A DNA stretch of 13,912 nucleotides from DASZJY01 sp036260255. GTDB taxonomy: Bacteria; Actinomycetota; Acidimicrobiia; Acidimicrobiales; AC-14. Each line of letters starts with the position of its first letter. Positions within the stretch are counted from its first letter, which is position 1. Location of the stretch: NCBI GenBank assembly GCA_036260255.1, contig DATAAF010000039.1, positions 1 to 13,912 on the forward strand, read 5' to 3'. The translations under genes were made by a program, and so were the position numbers. Below are positions 1 through 8,896 of the stretch, piece by piece. The notes below the pieces were generated by a model that saw nothing but the letters and a program-made list of their open reading frames with translations, was not told the DNA's origin and made no database searches.

Positions 1-90
1 CGACGACTACACCGACCCCGCCCCCTTCACCACCTTCACCCACCTCGACGCCACCACCGAGCTGTCGCGCGACATAGCGTCGCGGGGCAT

Positions 91-1329
<1,239 letters not shown>

Positions 1330-1342
1330 CGAATCGACTCCT

Positions 1343-2224
1343 TCACTGGCGGAGCGCCTCCGCTCCACCCACGACGTCCATGATCTCGGTGGTGATACCC
1401 GCCTGGCGAACCTTGTTGGCCTCGACCGACAGCGTCTTGGTGAGCTCCTCGGCGTTGTCGGTGGCCGACTTCATGGCCCGCTGTCGAGCGGCGTGCTCGC
1501 TCGCCGCCGCCTCCAGCAGGGCGGCGTACACCCGCGCCTCCACGTAGCGCGGGAGGAGGCGCTCGAGGATGCCCTCGGGTGACGGCTCGTACTCGTAGTC
1601 GGCCTGAGGGCCCTCGGCAGCGAGGTCCTCCAGCGCGCCCTTCTCCAGGGGTAGCAGCTGGGAGTTGGTGACCTTCTGGGAGCCCACCGACAGGAACCGC
1701 GTGTAGACGAGCTGGACGCGGTCGACCTCGCCCTCTTCGTAGCGCGACATCATCCCCCCTGCCACACGTCGGGCGTCCTCGTAGGACGGCTGCTCGCTGA
1801 ACCCCGTGTTGTTCTCGTCGATCTCGTAGCCGCGGAAGCGGAAGTAGCCCTCGGCCTTCTTGCCGGCCAAGGACAGGGAGTAGTCCCTGCCCTTGGCCCG
1901 CTCCTCCTGCAGGGCATGGTGGGCGGTGCGCAGCACCGAGGTGTTGTAGGCGCCCGCCAGCCCCCGGTCGCCCACGAGAACGATGAAGCCGACGGTGTTG
2001 ATCTCCCGCTCGGCGAGCAGCGGATGGTCGGTGCCCACCCCGGCGGCGGCCAGCTGGCGCAGCACCTCGGTGATCTGGTCGGCGTACGGACGGGCGGCGG
2101 CGACCCGCTGCTGGGCCTTCTGGATCCGGCTAGCGGCGATGAGCTCCATGGCGTGGGTGATCTTCTTGGTGGACTGCACGCTCTTGATGCGTCGCCGGAG
2201 CTTGCGCTCCTTGCCGCTCGCCAC
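1343..2224 (-). CDS. atpG: ATP synthase F1 subunit gamma
   Basis: Central-stalk subunit that rotates inside the alpha3beta3 ring and couples proton flow to catalysis. The 293-residue product has the conserved N-terminal helix with RIKSVQSTKKITHAMELIA, the LVGDRGLAGAYN core and the C-terminal helix with SATDNAEELTKTLSVEANKVR followed by ITTEIMDVVGGAEAL, so it is full length. I see no clear counterpart of the extra gamma loop known in mycobacteria. The start is GTG at 2224, with AAGGAG about 11 bases upstream. Its stop overlaps the ribosome-binding site of atpD, indicating tight coupling to that gene. It is separated from atpA by 55 bases that contain a short hairpin. Confidence 0.96.
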   Translation of the reverse strand: MASGKERKLRRRIKSVQSTKKITHAMELIAASRIQKAQQRVAAARPYADQITEVLRQLAAAGVGTDHPLLAEREINTVGFIVLVGDRGLAGAYNTSVLRTAHHALQEERAKGRDYSLSLAGKKAEGYFRFRGYEIDENNTGFSEQPSYEDARRVAGGMMSRYEEGEVDRVQLVYTRFLSVGSQKVTNSQLLPLEKGALEDLAAEGPQADYEYEPSPEGILERLLPRYVEARVYAALLEAAASEHAARQRAMKSATDNAEELTKTLSVEANKVRQAGITTEIMDVVGGAEALRQ

Positions 2225-2257
2225 TAGTCGCTGCGCTCCTTACGGTGCTCGTCGGGT

Positions 2258-2274
2258 GGTGGGCTTCGCCCACC
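2258..2274 (-). other. Intercistronic hairpin between atpA and atpG
   Basis: On the transcribed (minus) strand the sequence GGTGGGC-GAA-GCCCACC can form a 7-bp stem with a GAA triloop in the 55-base gap between the atpA stop and the atpG start. It lacks a following T-run, so it does not look like a standard intrinsic terminator. It may affect RNA processing or the relative expression of alpha and gamma; this is inference from the sequence alone. Confidence 0.4.
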
Positions 2275-2279
2275 GGCGG

Positions 2280-3920
<1,641 letters not shown>

Positions 3921-3937
3921 GAGGTGCTCCTTGCGGA

Positions 3938-4462
3938 CTAGAGAGAATCACGAAGTTTGTCGAGGCGTCGGCGCACCGTGCCGTCGATGATGGTGTCGTC
4001 GACTCGCGCCGACAACCCGCCCAGGACCGACGGGTCGACGATCACCTTGACCTCGACGTCCTTGCCCAGGTTGGAGGACAACGCCTCGGCCAGGCGCTTG
4101 CGCTGATCCTGGCTCAGCTCCACCGCGGAGCGGACCTCGGCCACCGCGTGGCGACGTTCGGCGGCCGCTCGGTGGACGAGGCGGTCGATGATCTCGGGGA
4201 GTTCCTTGGCCCTGCCGGCGCCCACGACGAACGACACCAGGCTGGTCGTGAGGGGAAGGGCCTTGCCCCCCAACAGGTCCTCGACGATGGCCTGACGCTT
4301 CTCGGGCGGCAGGTTGGCGTCGGTGAGGGTGCTGCGGAGGTCGTCGGACCCCTCGAGCACGCGGGCGAAGCGGAAGAGCTCGTCCTCCACCTCCTCGAGC
4401 GCGCCCTCGGCGAGCGCCACCTCGAAGAACGCCGACGCGTACCCGTCGAGGTGGCTGCTCAC
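3938..4462 (-). CDS. atpH: ATP synthase F1 subunit delta
   Basis: Peripheral-stalk subunit joining the b dimer to the top of F1. At 174 residues it matches the usual length, about 175-185. The N-terminal helical domain (YASAFFEVALAEGALEEVEDEL) and the C-terminal signature IVDPSVLGGLSARVDDTIIDGTVRRRL are typical of the family. Unlike in mycobacteria, where delta is fused to a b-type subunit, here it is a separate protein. The GTG start at 4462 overlaps the atpF stop in a GTGA arrangement, indicating translational coupling. The next gene, atpA, begins 17 bases downstream. Confidence 0.95.
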   Translation of the reverse strand: MSSHLDGYASAFFEVALAEGALEEVEDELFRFARVLEGSDDLRSTLTDANLPPEKRQAIVEDLLGGKALPLTTSLVSFVVGAGRAKELPEIIDRLVHRAAAERRHAVAEVRSAVELSQDQRKRLAEALSSNLGKDVEVKVIVDPSVLGGLSARVDDTIIDGTVRRRLDKLRDSL

Positions 4463-4989
4463 GACCTCGCCCCCGTCTCGCGGATGAAGCTCTCGATGAG
4501 GTCCATGTTCGTCTCACGGTCGAGGCTGCGCTCGACCACTCTCTCGGCCAGGTCGATGGAGAGTTCGGCCATCTGAGCCTGGAGGTCGGCCTTGGCCCGC
4601 TCGACCTGGGCGGCGATGTCCTCCTGGGCTCGGTTCTTGATCTCCGTCACCTCGGACTCGGCCTGCTTCTTGAGGTCCTGGCGGAGCTTGTCGGCGGCCT
4701 GGCGGGCCTCCTCGATGATGCGGGACGACTCGTTCTTGGCGTCGGCCAGCTGACGTTGGTAGTCATCGAGGATCGACCGGGCCTCCTGTCGTGTCTGCTC
4801 GGCCTCGTCGAGGCTGTCGCGGATCTTCTTGGCCCGGTTGTCCATCCCCTTCTTGACCGCGGGGTAGCCGTACTTGGCCAGGACGGCGAACAGGGCGAGG
4901 AACGACAGCGCCCCCCAGACGACCTCGTTCATCGACGGGAGGATCGGGTTGGTCGTCTCGGCGGCCAGGACCACTGCGGAAGGCGACAT
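4459..4989 (-). CDS. atpF: ATP synthase Fo subunit b
   Basis: Membrane-anchored peripheral-stalk subunit. The 176-residue product has a single N-terminal membrane segment (about residues 20-40, EVVWGALSFLALFAVLAKYG). A long charged helix rich in Glu, Arg, Lys, Gln and Ala follows and can form the right-handed coiled coil typical of b. The C-terminal end (ERVVERSLDRETNMDLIESFI) resembles the delta-contacting part of actinobacterial b subunits. The ATG at 4989 has AGGAG about 8 bases upstream. It lies 11 bases after atpE, and its TGA overlaps the GTG of atpH. Only one b gene is visible, so the stalk is probably a b homodimer. Confidence 0.95.
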   Translation of the reverse strand: MSPSAVVLAAETTNPILPSMNEVVWGALSFLALFAVLAKYGYPAVKKGMDNRAKKIRDSLDEAEQTRQEARSILDDYQRQLADAKNESSRIIEEARQAADKLRQDLKKQAESEVTEIKNRAQEDIAAQVERAKADLQAQMAELSIDLAERVVERSLDRETNMDLIESFIRETGARS

Positions 4990-5000
4990 GGCGGTGTCTC

Positions 5001-5258
5001 CTAGGTGAACTTGAGGAGGATGAAGACGACGAAACCGATGAGGGCCAGCGCCTCGGTGAAGGCGATGCCCAGGAACATGGTGGTGCGCACCATCCCCGCG
5101 GACTCCGGCTGGCGAGCCATGGCGGTGATGGCGTTGCCGACGACGATCCCGATGCCGATCCCGGGGCCGATGGCGGCGGCGCCGTAGCCGATGCCGGCAC
5201 CGATGGCCGAGAGCCCCGGTGTGATGTCCGGCTGTTGGGCCAGAAGCTCGATGACCAC
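5001..5258 (-). CDS. atpE: ATP synthase Fo subunit c
   Basis: Proteolipid that forms the rotating c-ring. The 85-residue product folds as a two-helix hairpin. Helix 1 carries the glycine-rich packing motif (GAGIGYGAAAIGPGIGIG, about residues 20-37), the polar loop is ARQPE (residues 48-52), and helix 2 carries the ion-binding carboxylate Glu69 in GIAFTEALALIG. The residue after the Glu is Ala and helix 1 lacks the Gln of sodium-type rings, so proton coupling is likely. The GTG start at 5258 follows AGGAGG with a short 4-base spacing. A 72-base gap separates it from atpB and includes a small 5-bp hairpin (AGCAC/GTGCT) over the atpB stop codon. High c expression is normally needed, in keeping with the strong ribosome-binding site. 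Confidence 0.96.
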   Translation of the reverse strand: MVIELLAQQPDITPGLSAIGAGIGYGAAAIGPGIGIGIVVGNAITAMARQPESAGMVRTTMFLGIAFTEALALIGFVVFILLKFT

Positions 5259-5330
5259 ACGTCCTCCTAGAGATGGTCGCCGTTGCGGGCGCTCGGGCGG
5301 TCGGTTCGATGGGCAGGGACGGTCAGCACG

Positions 5331-6122
5331 TCAGTGCTCCGGTTGCATGGCACCGCCGATGTACACGGCGGTGAGGATGGTGAAGATGAAGGCCTGCAGG
5401 CCCGCCACGAGGATCTCGAACGCGGTCACGATGACCAACATGACGAACGGAAGGGGCAGGATCACGGCCACGAAGCTCTTGGTCCAGAGGGCGGCGCAGA
5501 GGACGCCGAACGTGACGAGCAGCAGGTGCCCGGCCAGCATGTTGGCGAAGAGCCGCACCGCCAGCGAGAAGGGCCGCACGAAGATCGTCGAGATGAGCTC
5601 GATGAACGCCACCAGCGGGAGAAGGAACTTGGGAACGCCGGGAGGGATGAATACCGACTTGACGTAGCCGCCGAAACCCTGGGCCTTGATTCCCACCGCG
5701 TTGAAGATGAACCACACGAAGAGCGCCAGGATCATCGGGGTCGCCATACGCCCCGTCACCGGGAGCTGGATCAGCGGGATCACCTCGAAGATGTTGCAGA
5801 AGAAGAGGAAGTAGAACATCGTAATGAGGAAGGTCGTCCACCCGAGGCCCTGAGGCCCCATCGTCTGCAGGACGATCTCGTTGCGGACGAACTCGACGCT
5901 GGCCTCGACGATGTTCTGGGTCCCGGCCGGCACCAGCCCCTCGTCGCTCTGGGCCCGCTTGCCGGCGATCCAGAACATGACGAAGCTCAGGATGGCGGCC
6001 AGCCACGTGAGCAGGACCACCTTGTTGATCGCCAGGGGCGTGCCCTTCAGGGCCAGGTCCCTCCAGTCGACAAGGTCCTTGATCGGCGGGAAGTGCAGGG
6101 CAGCGAGGAACTCCACGCTCAT
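5331..6122 (-). CDS. atpB: ATP synthase Fo subunit a
   Basis: Stator subunit forming the two proton half-channels against the c-ring. The 263-residue product has about five to six membrane segments and the essential arginine at residue 190 in PFSLAVRLFANMLAGHLLL. The conserved region after it, ending in FEILVAGLQAFIFTILTAVYIG, is complete. The ATG at 6122 is preferred over the longer in-frame extension to 6245 because the extra residues are proline- and glycine-rich non-homologous sequence lying over atpI. This start also overlaps the atpI stop as ATGA, typical of coupled genes. Identity is certain from the arginine motif, the size and the position upstream of atpE. Confidence 0.96.
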   Translation of the reverse strand: MSVEFLAALHFPPIKDLVDWRDLALKGTPLAINKVVLLTWLAAILSFVMFWIAGKRAQSDEGLVPAGTQNIVEASVEFVRNEIVLQTMGPQGLGWTTFLITMFYFLFFCNIFEVIPLIQLPVTGRMATPMILALFVWFIFNAVGIKAQGFGGYVKSVFIPPGVPKFLLPLVAFIELISTIFVRPFSLAVRLFANMLAGHLLLVTFGVLCAALWTKSFVAVILPLPFVMLVIVTAFEILVAGLQAFIFTILTAVYIGGAMQPEH

Positions 6123-6568
6123 CCTTTCGCCGGCTTGAGGCCCGGGAAGGCCAGGGAGAAGGACACGTGCCGGGCCTCCCAGACGAGAAGGCCCAGGTGG
6201 GTGATGATGAGGGTGAAGCCGAGGGGCACCAGCTCGACCCACCATTGGTCCTTGACCGCCAGCACCGCGACGGTCAGCAGGGCCAGCCGGACGATGAAGC
6301 CGCCCACCGCCGCAAGGGCCAGGACGGCCATGGAGATGCGGGCGGCGCCGGCAATGAGCGCGGCCGCCACCACGAAGTTCACGAGCACCAGCCCGATGGC
6401 GAAGGCGGCCGAGAGCGCCCCCGCGACCCCCCAGAAGAGGGCGGCGACGGCGACGAGGACGGGAAGGGCCGGGAGGCTGCGACGGATCATGTCGGAGACG
6501 ACCTGCCGCTCGACCGCCGGCGCGTCGGCATCCGTGACGGGCGCCGCCGGGCGGCGGTCAGCGGTCAC
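6119..6568 (-). CDS. atpI: AtpI-like ATP synthase subunit I
   Basis: Small membrane protein of 149 residues with four predicted membrane segments (roughly residues 33-50, 54-75, 80-103 and 110-130) after a charged cytoplasmic N-terminus. Size, topology and position directly before atpB match the AtpI / subunit I family. In other bacteria members are reported to help assemble the c-ring and have been linked to Mg2+ uptake. Sequence conservation in this family is low, so the call rests mainly on context and hydropathy. The GTG start at 6568 overlaps the end of the preceding gene by 11 bases, and its TGA overlaps the atpB ATG. The corresponding M. tuberculosis gene (Rv1303) occupies the same position. 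Confidence 0.7.
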   Translation of the reverse strand: MTADRRPAAPVTDADAPAVERQVVSDMIRRSLPALPVLVAVAALFWGVAGALSAAFAIGLVLVNFVVAAALIAGAARISMAVLALAAVGGFIVRLALLTVAVLAVKDQWWVELVPLGFTLIITHLGLLVWEARHVSFSLAFPGLKPAKG

Positions 6569-7073
6569 GACCGGCCTCTCCGGCGTCGTCTGGGGGTGTC
6601 GTCGAAACCTCCGGCTCGACCGCCCCGGGCGAGATCAGCGTCCCCGGGGGAGGCGACGGCGGAGGGACGCGCCGGGCCCACGGTCCTTCGGCCTCGTGGA
6701 CGCGCATGCGGGCGTCGTACCCGTACCACATGCGGGCTCCCAGGCCCACGAGGGCGATGAGCACGAAGACGATCGTGAGGATCGGGAGGGTGCCGAGCCA
6801 GCGGTCGAGGCCGTAGCCCATGAAGCCCACGATGACCGGGGTGAAGGCCAGCTCGAAGGCGACCGCCAGCGTGTCGCCGAAGCCCTGGTAGAGCTGTTGG
6901 CGCTCGGTGAGCTTGGCCGGGCTCAGAGCGCGTCGCCACCCCTCCGCCGGAGCGCCGTCCTCCCGCTCTGCCTCCTCGGTGTCCACCTTCTCCCGGTGCT
7001 CTCGGTTCACACCCAAGGTCGCGCCTTCCCGATCGCGACGCTTCAACCCCGGTGCACGTGAAACGCGGGGCAC
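6558..7073 (-). CDS. atpZ: AtpZ-like F1Fo-ATPase accessory membrane protein
   Basis: The 171-residue product has a core of two membrane helices (about residues 68-90 and 95-115). The pattern GFMGYGLDRWLGTLPILTIV followed by a glycine-rich second helix is typical of AtpZ-like proteins (ATPase_gene1 family), thought to act with AtpI in ATP synthase biogenesis or Mg2+/Ca2+ handling. The core is flanked by a charged N-terminal region and a proline-rich C-terminal tail of about 40 residues, both probably disordered. The outermost GTG start at 7073 lies one base after the stop of the upstream glycosyltransferase gene (TAGgGTG). No clear ribosome-binding site is seen, so the true start could be a GTG or TTG further in, near 7010-7046. 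Its end overlaps atpI by 11 bases. Confidence 0.68.
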   Translation of the reverse strand: MPRVSRAPGLKRRDREGATLGVNREHREKVDTEEAEREDGAPAEGWRRALSPAKLTERQQLYQGFGDTLAVAFELAFTPVIVGFMGYGLDRWLGTLPILTIVFVLIALVGLGARMWYGYDARMRVHEAEGPWARRVPPPSPPPGTLISPGAVEPEVSTTPPDDAGEAGRDR

Positions 7074-7074
7074 C

Positions 7075-8373
7075 CTACGGGACCGGGCGCGGAGGCCGCA
7101 AGTGGCCCGGAGGTGGGGGCGGAGGCGGGGCGGGTGACGAGGGCGCCCGAGGGGCGGGGACGGTCACCTCTGGGCCCACCTCGCCGGGGCGGTTCGAGCC
7201 GTTGCCGTTGCCGGTCCCGCCGTTCGTCGCCGGCTCCGGCCAGGGGGCCTCCTGGTCGAACAGCTTCACCTCGGGGGAAGGCGACAGCGGGGTGCGGACG
7301 CCCGGGTGGAAGAACGTGTAGAGGAGCACCCCCAGGGCGGCGACGGCGAACGGAACGACCGCGTTGCCCTGATTTGTGAAGGTGGGCACAAGGACGACGC
7401 CGGAGAGCATGGCCGTCCAGGTCCACAGGATGAGCACCGAGCGCCGCGGCCCGTGGCCCATCTGCATGAGGCGGTGGTGGAGGTGCGCCTTGTCCGCCTG
7501 CGACACCGAGGCCCCGCGCACCGCCCGCCGGACGATGGCGAACCCGGTGTCGACGATGGGCACGCCGAGGATGAAGAAGGGGATGAAGAGAGGGGCGAAG
7601 AAGAAGTAGGTCTGGCCGCTGAACTGGTCGGCCGTGCGGCCCCCCACCGAGATGGTGGCCGCCGCCATGAGCAGCCCGAGGAGCATGGCGCCGCCGTCGC
7701 CCATGAACACCTTGGCCGGCGAGAAGTTGTGGGGGAGGAAGCCCACGCACAGCCCGCAGGTGATGGCGACGATCACCGGGGCGATGTTGTCGGCCTCGAG
7801 CAACCCGGCGTCGGACAACCGGGTGGCGTAGATGAAGAGCGCCCCGGCGGCGATGGCGACGACACCGGCCGCCAGCCCGTCCAGGCCGTCGATGAGATTG
7901 ACGGCGTTGGCCATGCCGACCACCCAGAGGACGGTGACGAGGAACGCCAGGTCCGGGGCGAGGACGAAGAAGTCGGCGAACGGGATGCGGAAGAAGAACA
8001 TGGTGACGCCGGCCAGCGCCAGCACCGACCCGGCGAGGACCTGTCCGGCGACCTTGGCCGGCGCCGAGACCTCGCGGAGGTCGTCCAGCGTCCCCACCGC
8101 CAGGATGACCACCGCGGCCATGACCACGCCGAGGGGTTCGGACGAGGCGGTGAACACCGGGCGGAACTCGGGTAGCACGGCGGCGACCGCCATCGCGCCG
8201 AGGAAGGCGGCGAGCATGGCGAGCCCGCCGAGCGTCGGTGTGGGACGGGTGTGCACCCGCCGCTCGTCGGGGGCGACCACCGCGCCGATCCGGACGGCGA
8301 GCCGCCACACCGCCGGCGTGACCACGTACGTCAAGAGGGCGGCCACCGCGAAGACGGCGGCGTAGCTCAGCAC
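7075..8373 (-). CDS. wecA: WecA/TagO-type polyprenyl-phosphate sugar-1-phosphate transferase
   Basis: Multi-pass membrane enzyme of the MraY/WecA family, which transfers a sugar-1-phosphate, most likely GlcNAc-1-phosphate from UDP-GlcNAc, to undecaprenyl or decaprenyl phosphate. This starts cell-envelope polysaccharide synthesis. The 432 residues show the Asp-Asp pair at 97-98 (GTLDDLR), the NAVNLIDGLDGLAAG motif (Asn159, Asp162, Asp165), FMGDGGAMLLG (about 223-233) and the WecA-specific histidine motif HLHHRL (297-302). About ten membrane helices end near residue 355. A cytoplasmic Gly/Asn- then proline-rich tail of about 75 residues follows and is longer than I expect for the family. The GTG at 8373 has no obvious ribosome-binding site. 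The same gene sits before atpI-atpB in mycobacteria. The exact sugar substrate is inferred. Confidence 0.88.
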   Translation of the reverse strand: MLSYAAVFAVAALLTYVVTPAVWRLAVRIGAVVAPDERRVHTRPTPTLGGLAMLAAFLGAMAVAAVLPEFRPVFTASSEPLGVVMAAVVILAVGTLDDLREVSAPAKVAGQVLAGSVLALAGVTMFFFRIPFADFFVLAPDLAFLVTVLWVVGMANAVNLIDGLDGLAAGVVAIAAGALFIYATRLSDAGLLEADNIAPVIVAITCGLCVGFLPHNFSPAKVFMGDGGAMLLGLLMAAATISVGGRTADQFSGQTYFFFAPLFIPFFILGVPIVDTGFAIVRRAVRGASVSQADKAHLHHRLMQMGHGPRRSVLILWTWTAMLSGVVLVPTFTNQGNAVVPFAVAALGVLLYTFFHPGVRTPLSPSPEVKLFDQEAPWPEPATNGGTGNGNGSNRPGEVGPEVTVPAPRAPSSPAPPPPPPPGHLRPPRPVP

Positions 8374-8465
8374 GGGTCCGCGGGCACCGGCTTCGGTCCC
8401 GGGGTTCCCCGCTCACAAGAGCAGCCGGGCATGGCCATGGGCAGGCGGCGAACGGCTATGACGGG

Positions 8466-8471
8466 AGTCTA
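8466..8471 (-). promoter_or_regulatory. Candidate -10 element for the wecA-atp operon
   Basis: On the minus strand TAGACT fits the TANNNT form of actinobacterial -10 elements and lies about 93 bases upstream of the wecA GTG. No convincing -35 hexamer is seen at the usual distance. In such GC-rich DNA a TA-rich hexamer is uncommon, which gives modest support, but the assignment is tentative. The surrounding 8374-8527 stretch otherwise holds only a short CATGGCCATG palindrome near 8430-8440. Confidence 0.25.
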
Positions 8472-8527
8472 AACCCGCGGCCACTGGCGGCCGCCGACCC
8501 GCTCGGAGGGCCCGCACCCGCGCGGCG

Positions 8528-8866
8528 GTGGGGTTCGCCTGGGTGGTGGTCCTGGCCTTCGTCCGGGTGGTCACGAGGACAGCCGTGCTGTGCAAGCCTC
8601 TTCGACCCGCCAAAGCGTTCGGCTACGTCGAGGAATGGCTGGCCCAGCCGCCTGCGACGGTGCTCCATCCGACCGGCCGCCACCTTGGCGTGCTCCGGGG
8701 GCTCGTGGAACCGCTCGGCACGGCCGCCAACCTCATGACCGACGCCCACCTGGCCGCCCTCACCGTCGAGCACGGCGCCACGCGGGTCTCGTTCGACCGC
8801 GACTTCGGTCGCTTCCCCGGCGTCCGCCGGCGCCATCCCGCCGACGACCTGTTGCCCTCGCGCTGA
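8528..8866 (+). pseudogene. PIN-domain (VapC-like) toxin remnant
   Basis: The 112-residue plus-strand frame resembles the C-terminal three quarters of a VapC-type PIN ribonuclease. It has the FAWVVVLAFVRVVTR helix, a central VEEWLAQPPATVLHPTGRH segment, the acidic TDAHLAALTVEHGA motif and the SFDRDFGRFPGVR strand near the end. The N-terminal strand with the first catalytic Asp (the usual M-x-x-D-x-N start) is absent. The frame upstream to the stop at 8459-8461 encodes Arg/Ala/Pro-rich sequence without it, and there is no antitoxin gene next to it. One of the metal-binding acids is therefore missing and the gene is probably inactive. It ends 28 bases before the convergent end of the fusion gene. 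The family call is fairly good; the loss of function is inferred. Confidence 0.6.
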
Positions 8867-8870
8867 TTCC

Positions 8871-8896
8871 GATCCCGCCGAGAAGGCGGCGGGGTC
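8871..8896. terminator. GC-rich hairpin between convergent genes
   Basis: GATCCCGCCG and CGGCGGGGTC flank the 6-base loop AGAAGG and can pair into a 10-bp stem with one G-T wobble; the inner 7 bp are all G-C. The hairpin sits in the 28-base gap between the PIN remnant and the convergent fusion gene, and its right end overlaps the fusion's TGA. Position and symmetry suit a bidirectional terminator. It has no T-run, which is common in high-GC Actinobacteria, so function is inferred. Confidence 0.45.

Noticed and set aside
1330..1368. Earlier in-frame start for atpD at 1368
   Set aside because: It would overlap the end of atpG and has no good ribosome-binding site, whereas the ATG at 1329 has AAGGAG 8 bases upstream.
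6123..6245. N-terminal extension of atpB to an upstream start
   Set aside because: The extra 41 residues are Pro/Gly/Arg-rich and overlap atpI in another frame; the ATGA overlap at 6119-6122 and family length support the shorter protein.
7043..8416. Alternative minus-strand frame over wecA rich in Arg, Pro and Gly
   Set aside because: Shadow frame; the neighbouring frame contains the full set of WecA motifs and membrane helices.
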